12,369 nt of DNA from Actinomycetota bacterium (GTDB taxonomy: Bacteria > Actinomycetota > Actinomycetes > JACCUZ01). The stretch is from positions 1 through 12,369 of the forward strand of contig JAVEDG010000310.1 in NCBI GenBank assembly GCA_030841245.1, read 5' to 3'. Of this stretch, positions 5,690-12,369 are shown in pieces; position 1 is the stretch's first letter, and every line of letters starts with the position of its first letter. Below the pieces are notes generated by a model. That model saw only the letters and a program-made list of their open reading frames with translations, ran no database searches and was not told where the DNA came from. The position numbers and the translations under genes are program-made.

Positions 5690-5733
5690 GTCAACATAGG
5701 TTGACTTCTGATCCGTTGTCAACCCACGTTGAC
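5690..5733 (-). promoter_or_regulatory. Promoter of the HTH/Clp-N operon embedded in two identical operator dyads
   Basis: On the minus strand, TTGACA (5722-5717) is followed after 18 bp by TATGTT (5698-5693), and the ATG begins 7 nt further on at 5685. This is the best -35/-10 pair in the window. GTCAAC-N4-GTTGAC occurs perfectly at 5690-5705 (overlapping the -10) and at 5718-5733 (overlapping the -35), with centres 28 bp apart. Proteins bound at both sites would block RNA polymerase. Confidence 0.75.
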
Positions 5734-5907
5734 CGCAGTCTGCCGTGGACGTCGGAGGGTGGGGGGCGCGGGGGAGCGGCCAGGTCCTGCATGATCAACA
5801 GCAAAAGGGGGGTGGAGGCAGCAAGGGATCACGTCGCGGTGTGTGGCTGACGGCCCGGACTGCCGGCCCCCGGCGCGTCGCGACCGGGTTGTGGCGTAGC
5901 GCCCGGC

Positions 5908-5936
5908 TAGCCTGACGTCCGAACAGGTGTTCGGAC
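5908..5936 (+). promoter_or_regulatory. LexA (SOS) box and candidate -10 of the ruvCAB operon
   Basis: GTCCGAAC (5917-5924), AGGT, GTTCGGAC (5929-5936) is a perfect dyad with 8-bp arms. Its centre, CGAAC-N4-GTTCG, fits the LexA site of Gram-positive and actinobacterial species (core GAAC-N4-GTTC). A TAGCCT -10-like hexamer at 5908-5913 puts the likely start near 5920, within the dyad, so LexA binding would repress. No clear -35 was found. GGGAGG at 5938-5943 is the ruvC ribosome site. Confidence 0.75.
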
Positions 5937-5952
5937 CGGGAGGCGGTACGCC

Positions 5953-6474
5953 GTGCGGGTGCTGGGGGTCGATCCGGGGCTGACCAGGTGTGGCCTCGGC
6001 GTGGTCGAGGGGGTGCCGGGACGGGCTCCCGCCCTGGTCGCCGTCGACGTCGTCCGGACGCGTGCCGACGCGGGCATCGGGACCCGCCTGCTCGAGCTCG
6101 ACCTGGCGCTCGAGGCGTTCATCGCCACCCACCGCCCGGAGGCGGTCGCGGTGGAGCGGGTGTTCAGCCAGCACAACGTGCGCACCGTCATGGGCACCGC
6201 ACAGGCGAGCGCCGTGGCGATCCTGGTCGCTGCCCGGCACGGGCTCCCGGTCGCCCTGCACACGCCGAGCGAGATGAAGGCGGCGGTCACGGGCAGCGGC
6301 CGGGCCGACAAGGCACAGGTGACCGCGATGGTCACCCGCATCCTGCGGCTCGCCGCCCCGCCGACGCCCGCCGACGCGGCCGATGCGCTCGGCCTGGCGA
6401 TCTGTCACATGTGGCGCGGCGGTGCCACCGCCCGCATCGAGGCGGCGCTGGCCGCGACGGGAGGCCGCGGATGA
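5953..6474 (+). CDS. ruvC: Crossover junction endodeoxyribonuclease RuvC
   Basis: A 173-residue Holliday-junction resolvase that cuts the junction symmetrically with RuvAB. The N-terminus MRVLGVDPGLTRCGLGVV carries catalytic Asp7. The other acidic residues are Glu68 (AVAVERVFSQHN) and Asp141/Asp144 in PADAADALGLAICH, matching the D-E-D-D set of the family. FSQHNVRTVMGTAQASAV and PSEMKAAVTGSGRADKAQV are the usual conserved blocks. Length is normal. The GTG start has GGGAGG 9 nt upstream. The stop overlaps the ruvA start by ATGA. A LexA-type dyad directly upstream predicts DNA-damage induction of the whole ruvCAB unit. Confidence 0.97.
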   Translation: MRVLGVDPGLTRCGLGVVEGVPGRAPALVAVDVVRTRADAGIGTRLLELDLALEAFIATHRPEAVAVERVFSQHNVRTVMGTAQASAVAILVAARHGLPVALHTPSEMKAAVTGSGRADKAQVTAMVTRILRLAAPPTPADAADALGLAICHMWRGGATARIEAALAATGGRG

Positions 6475-7088
6475 TCGCGTTCGTGCACGGCCGGGTGAGC
6501 GCGCTGGGTCCCGACGCGGCGGTCCTCGAGGTGGGCGGCGTCGGCCTGGCGTTGCAGTGCACGCCCGGCACCCTGGCAGGGCTGCGGGTGGGAGAAGGGG
6601 CCCGGCTGGCCACCTCCCTCGTCGTACGCGAGGAGTCGTTGACGCTCTACGGCTTCGCCGACGAGGACGAGCGCCCGGTCTTCGAGCTGCTGCAGACGGC
6701 GAGCGGCGTGGGGCCGAGGCTGGCGCAGGCCATGCTCGCCGTCCATGCGCCCGACGCGCTGCGCCGGGCGGTCGCGGGCGAGGACCTGGCCGCGCTCACC
6801 CTGGTGCCGGGCATCGGGCGCAAGGGTGCCCAGCGGATCGTGCTCGAGCTCAAGGACCGGCTGGGCCCGCCCAGCCACGCCGACCGCGGGGCACAGCGTG
6901 CCGGCTCGCCCGCGGCCTGGCGCGAGCAGCTGCACGCCGCCCTGCTCGGACTCGGCTGGTCCGCGCGGGAGGCCGACGAGGCGGTGATCCGTGGCGGTGG
7001 CCCGGCCGAGGAGGCGATCGCTGCGGGCGGGGAGCCGGACATCGCCGACCTGCTGCGCTCGGCCCTGCGCTCGCTGAGCCGGGCATGA
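6471..7088 (+). CDS. ruvA: Holliday junction branch migration protein RuvA
   Basis: A 205-residue protein that binds four-way junctions as a tetramer and loads RuvB. Domain I is an OB-fold (about 1-63: MIAFVHGRVSALGPDAAVLEVGGVG...LVVREESLTLYGF). Domain II has two helix-hairpin-helix motifs, around SGVGPRLAQAMLA and LVPGIGRKGAQRIVLELKDRLG. A flexible linker (about 143-155) follows, then the RuvB-binding domain III (AALLGLGWSAREADEAV...DIADLLRSALRSLS). Length is normal. ATG at 6471 overlaps the ruvC stop (ATGA), and its own stop overlaps ruvB in the same way, so translation of the three genes is coupled. Confidence 0.97.
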   Translation: MIAFVHGRVSALGPDAAVLEVGGVGLALQCTPGTLAGLRVGEGARLATSLVVREESLTLYGFADEDERPVFELLQTASGVGPRLAQAMLAVHAPDALRRAVAGEDLAALTLVPGIGRKGAQRIVLELKDRLGPPSHADRGAQRAGSPAAWREQLHAALLGLGWSAREADEAVIRGGGPAEEAIAAGGEPDIADLLRSALRSLSRA

Positions 7089-8200
7089 CCCCGCAGGAGC
7101 GGCTGGTCAGCCCGGCCGGGGACCCCGCCGACCCCGACGAGCGCGCCGTCGACGCGTCCCTGCGGCCACGCACGCTCGACGAGCTGATCGGCCAGGACAG
7201 GGTCCGCGAACAGCTCGGGCTGGTCCTCGAGGCCGCCCGGCGGCGGGGCCGGGTGCCCGACCACGTGCTGCTCTCCGGTCCACCCGGGCTCGGCAAGACC
7301 ACGATGGCCATGATCATCGCTGCGGAGATGCAGGCGCCGCTGCGCGTGACCAGCGGCCCCGCCATCCAGCACGCCGGCGACCTGGCGGCCATCCTCTCCG
7401 GCCTGGGCGAGGGGGAGGTGCTCTTCCTCGACGAGATCCACCGGATGGCACGCCCGGCCGAGGAGATGCTCTACATGGCCATGGAGGACTTCCGGGTCGA
7501 CGTGGTGGTGGGCAAGGGCCCCGGCGCGGTCGCCATCCCGCTCGAGATCCCGCCGTTCACGCTGGTCGGCGCCACCACCCGGGCCGGCCTGCTCCCGGGC
7601 CCGCTGCGGGACCGCTTCGGCTTCACCGGACACCTCGACTTCTACGAGCCGGCCGAGCTCGAGGCGATCCTGCGCCGCTCGGCCGACCTGCTCGACCTCC
7701 CGCTCGCAGCCGACGGGGGTGCCGAGATCGCCGGGCGCTCACGCGGGACACCGCGCATCGCCAACCGGCTGCTGCGCCGGGTCCGCGACTACTCGCAGGT
7801 CAAGGCGGACGGCGCGATCACCCTCGACACCGCTCGAGCCGCCCTGCAGGTCTACGAGGTCGACGAGTCGGGGCTCGACCGCCTCGACCGGGGGGTGCTG
7901 CACGCGCTGGTTGCCAGGTTCGGTGGCGGCCCGGTCGGGCTGTCCACTTTGGCCGTCGCCGTCGGGGAGGAGCGGGAGACGGTCGAGGAGGTGGCCGAGC
8001 CCTTCCTGGTGCGAGCCGGCCTGCTCGCCCGGACCCCCCGGGGGCGCGTCGCGACCCCGGCCGCGTGGGCCCACCTCGGGCTGGCGCCGCCGCGCGGTCT
8101 GGCCGCGCTGCCGCTGCCGGACCTGTTCGAGCCCGCCGAGAGTGCCGACGACGCCGCGCAGGAGCGGGACAGCGACGCAACCGGGTCCCAGGCCAGGTAG
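7085..8200 (+). CDS. ruvB: Holliday junction branch migration ATPase RuvB
   Basis: A 371-residue AAA+ hexameric motor that drives branch migration with RuvA. Seen: an N-terminal RPRTLDELIGQDRV block; Walker A GPPGLGKTT (65-73); Walker B LFLDEIH (113-119); sensor 1 GATTRAG (162-168); arginine finger in PLRDRFG (R177); sensor 2 RGTPRIANRLLRRVRDY; and a C-terminal winged helix (ARFGGGPVGLSTLAVAVGEERETVEEVAEPFLVRAGLL...TPRGRVATPAAWAHLG). The last ~30 residues (LPLPDLFEPAESADDAAQERD...) are an acidic low-complexity tail beyond the usual end, accounting for the somewhat long size. It starts at the ATG overlapping the ruvA stop. Confidence 0.98.
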   Translation: MTPQERLVSPAGDPADPDERAVDASLRPRTLDELIGQDRVREQLGLVLEAARRRGRVPDHVLLSGPPGLGKTTMAMIIAAEMQAPLRVTSGPAIQHAGDLAAILSGLGEGEVLFLDEIHRMARPAEEMLYMAMEDFRVDVVVGKGPGAVAIPLEIPPFTLVGATTRAGLLPGPLRDRFGFTGHLDFYEPAELEAILRRSADLLDLPLAADGGAEIAGRSRGTPRIANRLLRRVRDYSQVKADGAITLDTARAALQVYEVDESGLDRLDRGVLHALVARFGGGPVGLSTLAVAVGEERETVEEVAEPFLVRAGLLARTPRGRVATPAAWAHLGLAPPRGLAALPLPDLFEPAESADDAAQERDSDATGSQAR

Positions 8201-8203
8201 ACT
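8198..8203 (+). promoter_or_regulatory. Candidate -10 (TAGACT) for yajC-secDF
   Basis: TAGACT overlaps the ruvB stop codon, 78 bp before the chosen yajC start. The surrounding 9-mer GGTAGACTC is identical to the one upstream of the terminal relA-like gene (12212-12220). No -35 match is visible, so this rests on the -10 pattern and its position in the first real gap after ruvCAB. Confidence 0.3.
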
Positions 8204-8281
8204 CCCGCGCGGCCCGGCTGACGCCGCCTGCGCCGGACGTCCCCGTCACGGATGTCCCCCTGTGGAAGGACCTGTACCCCT

Positions 8282-8623
8282 GTGAAGAGCATCGGCACGC
8301 TGCTCCCGTTCGTCCTGATCATCGGTGGCTTCTACCTCCTGGCCCTGCGCCCCGCGCGCAAGCGACAGCAGGCCTCGGCGCAGATGCAGAGCGAGCTGCG
8401 TCCCGGCATGCAGGTGATGACCGGATCCGGGCTCTTCGGCACGGTCTCGTCTGTTGAGGACGATGCGGTGGTGCTCGAGGTGTCGCCGGGAGTGTCGGTG
8501 CGCTGGGCCAGGCAGGCCATCGCCCGGGTCGTGCCGACCGGGGTACCGGGCGAGGACGAGCCGACCGCCGAACCTGTGGAACCGCTGGCGAGCGCCGACG
8601 ACGAGTCGCGGCGCGTCGAGTAG
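8282..8623 (+). CDS. yajC: Preprotein translocase accessory subunit YajC
   Basis: A 113-residue single-pass membrane protein that associates with SecDF at the Sec translocon. After a short N-terminus (KSIG) there is one transmembrane helix, TLLPFVLIIGGFYLLAL (about 6-22), then the typical basic RPARKRQQ and the conserved GMQVMTGSGLFGTVSSVEDDAVVLEVSPGVSVRWARQAIARVV. The C-terminus is an acidic low-complexity tail (EDEPTAEPVEPLASADDES). Start: GTG at 8282 puts the helix right at the N-terminus as in the family, and GGAAGGA (8264-8270) precedes it by 11 nt. An in-frame ATG at 8252 would add ten unlikely residues. secD follows after 60 bp. Confidence 0.9.
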   Translation: MKSIGTLLPFVLIIGGFYLLALRPARKRQQASAQMQSELRPGMQVMTGSGLFGTVSSVEDDAVVLEVSPGVSVRWARQAIARVVPTGVPGEDEPTAEPVEPLASADDESRRVE

Positions 8624-8683
8624 GCGCGCGCCCGCCGTACGACGTAGGTCATCGACCGAGGAAACCAGGGGAGATTCGACGAC

Positions 8684-10456
8684 GTGGCAACTCCGACCGC
8701 GAGCAGACCCGGGCGAACGCTGCTCGCGCTGGTGGCGCTGACCGCCGTGATCTACGGGCTGGTGCTGCTCGTCGCGCCGGCCAGCCAGAACGGGCACAGC
8801 CTGACGGTGGCCGACAAGTACAGCCCGCGGCTCGGGCTGGACCTCGAGGGCGGCACCAGCGTCATCCTCACCCCTCGGGTGGCCAAGGGTGAGACCGGCA
8901 AGATCACCAAGGACGCGCTCAACCAGGCGGTGTCGATCATCCGGCAGCGGGTCGACGCCTTCGGTGTCTCGGAGCCGGAGGTGGCCACGGCCGGGAACAG
9001 CATCGTGATCTCGCTGCCCGGCAGCCAGGACAAGAACATCCTGGACACCGTCAAGCAGACCGCGGAGCTGAGGTTCCGCCCCGTGCTGTTGGCCGCGGCG
9101 GGCACTCCGGCACCGACCTCCACCCCGTCGCCCACCTCCTCGCCGACATCGAGCGTGACGACTCCCACCACGAAGAAGAAGGCATCGCCGTCGCCGAGCA
9201 CCACGACCAACGGCGGGATGATCCCCCGTGGGCTGCGCGCGGACGGCTCGACGTCCCCCTCACCCAGCCCGACCAGCACGCCGAGCCCCACCAGCACCGA
9301 CCCGACGGCGCTGCTCACGCCGCAGCTCGAGCAGGAGTTCGCCGCCCTGGACTGCTCGAAGAAGCGCCAGCTGCAGCAGGAGCTGCGCAAGCCCGGCGCC
9401 GACAACCCGACCAAGCCGCTCGTGACGTGCCTGGAGACCGGCGGGGAGAAGTACATCCTCGGGCCGGCCGAGGTGCTCGGCACCGACGTCAAGAGCGCCA
9501 GCGCGGGCCTGGAGAACAACAACGGCTCGGTCGGTCCCGGCTGGGAGGTCGACCTGAGCTTCACGGGGAGCGGCACCAAGAAGTTCGGCGACATCACCCG
9601 GCGGCTGGTCACTCTCTCCGGCGACCAGAACCGGTTCGGGATCGTGCTCGACGGCCTGGTCGTGTCGGCGCCGACCACCCAGGTGGCGATCACCGACGGC
9701 AACGCCCGCATCACTGGCAACTTCACCCAGCAGGAAGCCCAGAACCTGGCGAACGTGCTCAAGTACGGCGCGCTGCCGCTCACGTTCGACCCCGGTGAGG
9801 TCCAGCAGGTCTCGGCGACGCTCGGCGGCAACCAGCTGCACGCCGGCCTGGTGGCCGGCGCCATCGGCCTGTTCCTCGTGGTGCTCTACTCCCTGCTCTA
9901 CTACCGCGGGCTGGGGTTGGTCACCATCGCCAGCCTGGCCGTGGCCGCGGTGCTCAACTACGGCGCGGTGGTGCTGCTCGGCTGGCAGCTCGGCTTCCGG
10001 CTCAGCCTGGCGGGCATCGCGGGCCTGATCGTGGCCATCGGGATCACCGCCGACTCCTTCGTCGTCTACTTCGAGCGGTTGCGTGACGAGGTCAGGGACG
10101 GGAGGACCCTGCGGGTCGCGGTCGAGAACGGCTGGGCCCGGGCCCGGCGCACCATCGTCGCGGCGGACTCGGTGTCGCTGCTGGCCGCCGCGGTCCTGTA
10201 CCTGCTCTCGGTCGGCAGCGTCCGTGGCTTCGCCTTCACTCTGGGGCTGACCACCATCATCGACATCGTCGTGGTCTTCCTGTTCACCAAGCCGTTGATG
10301 ACGCTGCTGGCCCGGACCAAGTTCTACGGCGGCGGGTCGCGCTGGTCCGGCCTCGCGCCGGACCGGTTGGGCGCCGCCCGGCGCACCCTGCTGGCACCAT
10401 CGACCCGTCGGCGGCAGGCACAGCCCGGCACCGCGACCCGCACCAAGGAGGCCTGA
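8684..10456 (+). CDS. secD: Protein translocase subunit SecD
   Basis: A 590-residue membrane protein of the SecDF motor, which uses the proton gradient to help pull exported proteins outward. TM1 is at about 12-31. The extracytoplasmic P1 domain starts with LGLDLEGGTSVILTP (50-64) and IIRQRVDAFGVSEPEV. A ~70-residue Pro/Ser/Thr-rich insert with a KKK patch (about 140-210) interrupts it, after which the domain resumes (YILGPAEVLGTDVKSA, VDLSFTGSGTKKF, GIVLDGLVVSAP, ITGNFTQQEAQNLANVLKYGALPL). Five more helices (about 386-542) follow, with IVAIGITADSFVVYFERLRDEV holding the conserved Asp (about 456) of the proton path. The GTG start has AGGGGAG 10 nt upstream. The stop overlaps the secF start by one base (TGATG). 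Confidence 0.97.
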   Translation: MATPTASRPGRTLLALVALTAVIYGLVLLVAPASQNGHSLTVADKYSPRLGLDLEGGTSVILTPRVAKGETGKITKDALNQAVSIIRQRVDAFGVSEPEVATAGNSIVISLPGSQDKNILDTVKQTAELRFRPVLLAAAGTPAPTSTPSPTSSPTSSVTTPTTKKKASPSPSTTTNGGMIPRGLRADGSTSPSPSPTSTPSPTSTDPTALLTPQLEQEFAALDCSKKRQLQQELRKPGADNPTKPLVTCLETGGEKYILGPAEVLGTDVKSASAGLENNNGSVGPGWEVDLSFTGSGTKKFGDITRRLVTLSGDQNRFGIVLDGLVVSAPTTQVAITDGNARITGNFTQQEAQNLANVLKYGALPLTFDPGEVQQVSATLGGNQLHAGLVAGAIGLFLVVLYSLLYYRGLGLVTIASLAVAAVLNYGAVVLLGWQLGFRLSLAGIAGLIVAIGITADSFVVYFERLRDEVRDGRTLRVAVENGWARARRTIVAADSVSLLAAAVLYLLSVGSVRGFAFTLGLTTIIDIVVVFLFTKPLMTLLARTKFYGGGSRWSGLAPDRLGAARRTLLAPSTRRRQAQPGTATRTKEA

Positions 10457-11634
10457 TGTCCCGCGTGGGATCGATGGGCGCCCGCCTCTACCGGGGCGAG
10501 GTCTCCTACGACTTCGTCGGTCGGCGCAACCGGTGGTACGTCATCTCCGCGGTCGTGCTGCTGGTGTCGCTGGCCTCCCTGCTCACCCGCCAGCTCACCC
10601 TCGGCATCGAGTTCAAGGGTGGCGCCGAGTTCCAGGTCAACAACGCCCCCAGCGCCACGCAGTCCTCGGTGCTCGACGTCGTGAACAACACGATCGGCGG
10701 CGAGGTCACGGTGCAGACCGTGGGCACGGACAGCGTCCGCGCCCAGACCGAGAAGCTCACGTCGAACCAGCTCGAGACGATCCAGACCGACCTGGCGAAG
10801 CGCTTCAACATCCCCCGCGCGGACGTGAGCACGCAGTTCATCGGGCCGAGCTGGGGGTCCGACATCTCGCACAAGGCGCTGCGAGCCCTGATCATCTTCA
10901 TCGTGCTGGTGATGATCTTCCTCTCGCTGTACTTCGAGTGGAAGATGGCCGTGGCCGCGATGATCGCGCTGATCCACGACCTGCTCATCACCGTCGGCAT
11001 CTACTCGCTGGTCGGTTTCGAGGTCACTCCAGCAACAGTGATCGGCTTCCTGACGATCCTCGGTTACTCCCTCTACGACACCGTCGTGGTGTTCGACAAG
11101 GTGCGCGAGAACACCGCCGGGCTGCTGGGCGGCAGCCGGATGACCTACAGCCAGGCCGCCAACCTCGCGGTCAACCAGACGCTGGTCCGGTCGATCAACA
11201 CCTCGATCATCGCGCTGCTGCCGATCGGGGCGATCCTTTTCGCCGGCGCTGCGCTGCTCGGGCAGGGTCCGCTCAAGGACCTCGCGCTCGCGCTGTTCAT
11301 CGGTGTCGCGACGGGGACCTACTCCTCGATCTTCATCGCCACGCCGTTGCTCGCCCAGCTCAAGGAGCGAGAGCCAGGCTTCCAGGCCCTCGCCCGCCGG
11401 GTGTCGGCACGCGCCGGTGCCCCGGCGCGGGGCAGCCGGCGCGACCGGTCGCAGGCCGAGGACGTCGACGAGTCGACGAGCGCCGAGGAGGTCGAGGCGG
11501 TCGACGAGCCGCAGCCGGCCGCCACCGGTGCCCGCACGTCCGGTGGCGCCGCACGTGCCTCCGGGGCTCGCCGGCCACCTCAGCGCAGCCAGCCCAAGCG
11601 CGGCAACAAGAACCGGTCCAAGAAGCGACGGTGA
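10456..11634 (+). CDS. secF: Protein translocase subunit SecF
   Basis: A 392-residue partner of SecD. Landmarks: YRGEVSYDFVGRRNRWY before TM1 (about 28-45); the LGIEFKGGAEFQV motif (49-61); a periplasmic-type domain; then five helices starting near residue 140, including IIFIVLVMIFLSLYFEW, MIALIHDLLITVGIYSLVGFEV and the signature TVIGFLTILGYSLYDTVVVFDKVRENT with the proton-relay Asp. The last ~80 residues form a cytoplasmic tail, acidic in the middle (EDVDESTSAEEVEAVDE) and strongly basic at the end (KRGNKNRSKKRR), longer than the short SecF of enteric bacteria; such tails recur in actinobacteria. AAGGAGG at 10445-10451 sits 4 nt before the ATG, which itself overlaps the secD stop. The stop overlaps the apt start (GTGA). 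Confidence 0.97.
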   Translation: MSRVGSMGARLYRGEVSYDFVGRRNRWYVISAVVLLVSLASLLTRQLTLGIEFKGGAEFQVNNAPSATQSSVLDVVNNTIGGEVTVQTVGTDSVRAQTEKLTSNQLETIQTDLAKRFNIPRADVSTQFIGPSWGSDISHKALRALIIFIVLVMIFLSLYFEWKMAVAAMIALIHDLLITVGIYSLVGFEVTPATVIGFLTILGYSLYDTVVVFDKVRENTAGLLGGSRMTYSQAANLAVNQTLVRSINTSIIALLPIGAILFAGAALLGQGPLKDLALALFIGVATGTYSSIFIATPLLAQLKEREPGFQALARRVSARAGAPARGSRRDRSQAEDVDESTSAEEVEAVDEPQPAATGARTSGGAARASGARRPPQRSQPKRGNKNRSKKRR

Positions 11635-12188
11635 CCGACGGTCGGACCGCTCCGGACCAGGACCTGCTCGACCTGATCCGCGACGTCGCGGACTTCCCCA
11701 AGCCGGGCATCGTCTTCAAGGACATCGCACCGCTGCTCGCCGACGCGACGGCCTTCGCCCGGGTCGTGGACGGCATCACCGAGCTGGCGAGAACGGGTCC
11801 GGGGGGCAGCCCCGTGACGAAGGTAGCCGGCATCGAGGCGAGAGGTTTCATCCTGGCAGCACCGGTCGCCTACCGGCTCGGAGTCGGGCTGGTGCCGGTG
11901 CGCAAGAGCGGCAAGCTGCCCGGCGCCACGTTGGCGGCCTCCTACGCACTGGAGTACGGCGAGGCAACCCTCGAGATCCCGGCCGACGGGCTGCAGGCGC
12001 ACGACCAGGTCTTCGTCGTCGACGACGTCCTCGCAACCGGCGGCACACTCAGTGCGGCCATCGAGCTGGTCCGGCGCGCCGGTGCCGACGTCGCCGGGGC
12101 CGCGGTGCTGCTCGAGCTCGGCTTCCTGGACGGCCGTGCGCGGCTCGCCGGCACCGGCGTCGAGCTGCACACGCTGCTCACCGTCTGA
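11631..12188 (+). CDS. apt: Adenine phosphoribosyltransferase
   Basis: A 185-residue cytosolic purine-salvage enzyme making AMP from adenine and PRPP. Landmarks: LLDLIRDVADFPKPGIVFKDIAPLLAD (12-38) typical of Apt; VAGIEARGFILAAPVAYRLGVGLVPVRKSGKLPG; the flexible-loop region SYALEYGEATLEI; and the PRPP-binding motif VFVVDDVLATGGT (127-139). Length is normal. The GTG start overlaps the secF stop by 4 nt, so its translation is coupled to secF. By gene order the next gene is relA, 63 bp downstream; this apt-relA pairing is conserved in actinobacteria. Confidence 0.97.
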   Translation: MTDGRTAPDQDLLDLIRDVADFPKPGIVFKDIAPLLADATAFARVVDGITELARTGPGGSPVTKVAGIEARGFILAAPVAYRLGVGLVPVRKSGKLPGATLAASYALEYGEATLEIPADGLQAHDQVFVVDDVLATGGTLSAAIELVRRAGADVAGAAVLLELGFLDGRARLAGTGVELHTLLTV

Positions 12189-12213
12189 ACCGGGCCCGCG
12201 CACCCCCGCCCGG

Positions 12214-12219
12214 TAGACT
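12214..12219 (+). promoter_or_regulatory. Candidate -10 (TAGACT) for relA
   Basis: TAGACT lies 26 bp downstream of the apt stop and 32 bp before the next ATG. It fits TAnnnT and predicts a start near 12226. No -35 match is seen in the C-rich sequence upstream. The context GGTAGACTC is repeated in front of yajC. Confidence 0.45.
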
Positions 12220-12242
12220 CGTTGTCCACGCTCAGGACAACG
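12220..12242 (+). promoter_or_regulatory. Inverted repeat in the relA leader, touching the ribosome site
   Basis: CGTTGTCC (12220-12227) and GGACAACG (12235-12242) form a perfect 8-bp stem around a 7-nt loop, directly after the -10. The last stem base is also the first G of the GGAG ribosome site (12242-12245), 6 nt before the ATG. It may be an operator, or a leader hairpin if transcription starts before 12220. Confidence 0.5.
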
Positions 12243-12251
12243 GAGTGGCCC

Positions 12252-12369
12252 ATGGCCGACGCCCCTTCTCCCAGCCCGGTCGACCTCGAGGTCGGCCCGG
12301 CGGACGAGGGCGTGCCCGGCGACGCCGACCGCGGCCCGGCCGATCGCCCGGTCGGTCGGACGGCCACCG
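12252..12369 (+). CDS. relA: N-terminus of a probable RelA/SpoT bifunctional (p)ppGpp synthetase, partial
   Basis: An ATG at 12252 with GGAG 6 nt upstream opens a frame that runs to the window edge without a stop (39 residues visible). The visible peptide is only a Pro/Ala/Asp-rich leader (MADAPSPSPVDLEVGPADEG...), with no HD or synthetase motif in view. The identification rests on synteny: in actinobacteria secD-secF-apt is followed by relA, and actinobacterial RelA proteins often start with a disordered leader of this kind. That a gene starts here is well supported by the promoter, ribosome site and composition; its identity as relA is inferred. Confidence 0.65.
   Translation, partial: MADAPSPSPVDLEVGPADEGVPGDADRGPADRPVGRTAT

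Noticed and set aside
5734..5907. G-rich stretch upstream of ruvC as a small gene or RNA
   Set aside because: No credible start and ribosome site, no family match and no strong fold; read as ordinary intergenic sequence.
8752..9864. 370-codon minus-strand open frame opposite secD
   Set aside because: No recognisable domain, and it lies wholly over SecD motifs; it is an antisense shadow caused by the rarity of stop codons in GC-rich DNA.

Overview
The window is a very GC-rich chromosomal segment, with GC strongly favoured at third codon positions, GTG as well as ATG starts, and several leaderless-looking transcripts. The gene order is the conserved actinobacterial block known from Streptomyces and, in part, Mycobacterium: [envelope/PIM-lipid genes]-pdxS-pdxT-yebC-ruvC-ruvA-ruvB-yajC-secD-secF-apt-relA. 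The sequence supports an actinobacterium; genus cannot be fixed from it. This is mostly core genome, and the unusual material sits in two places: the pdxS-pdxT gap and a small operon placed between yebC and ruvC.

Layout. Positions 1-467 hold the C-terminal part of a conserved actinobacterial protein. It is followed with no real gap by a DUF3048 (YerB-like) lipoprotein (470-1507). pdxS (1674-2582) encodes the PLP synthase subunit. The next ~585 bp (2583-3167) show no convincing gene but are dense in structure: a 34-bp perfect direct repeat (two copies), a ~24-bp imperfect inverted repeat around a 46-nt loop, and perfect 12-bp and 18-bp palindromes. A 71-residue zinc-ribbon protein (3168-3383) and then pdxT (3428-4039), both with a -10-like hexamer 6-7 nt before a GTG, are probably leaderless. 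yebC (4050-4802) follows pdxT closely.

On the minus strand, 4821-5685 is a two-gene operon: an 85-residue helix-turn-helix protein and, 1 nt later, a stand-alone Clp N-terminal (ClpC-type) domain protein. Its promoter (TTGACA, 18 bp, TATGTT, then ATG 7 nt on) lies inside two identical GTCAAC-N4-GTTGAC dyads 28 bp apart, which suggests autoregulation.

On the plus strand, ruvC-ruvA-ruvB (5953-8200) are joined by 4-nt ATGA overlaps and headed by a LexA/SOS-box-like dyad (CGAAC-N4-GTTCG). yajC, secD and secF (8282-11634) encode Sec accessory membrane proteins, apt overlaps secF by GTGA, and the window ends 118 bp into what is by synteny relA, preceded by a TAGACT -10 and a leader hairpin touching its ribosome site.

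Functionally the window combines vitamin B6 synthesis (PdxS/PdxT), Holliday junction processing (RuvABC), protein export (YajC/SecDF), purine salvage and probably the stringent response. The candidate new biology is the HTH/Clp-N operon with its tandem operators and the structured pdxS-pdxT interval.
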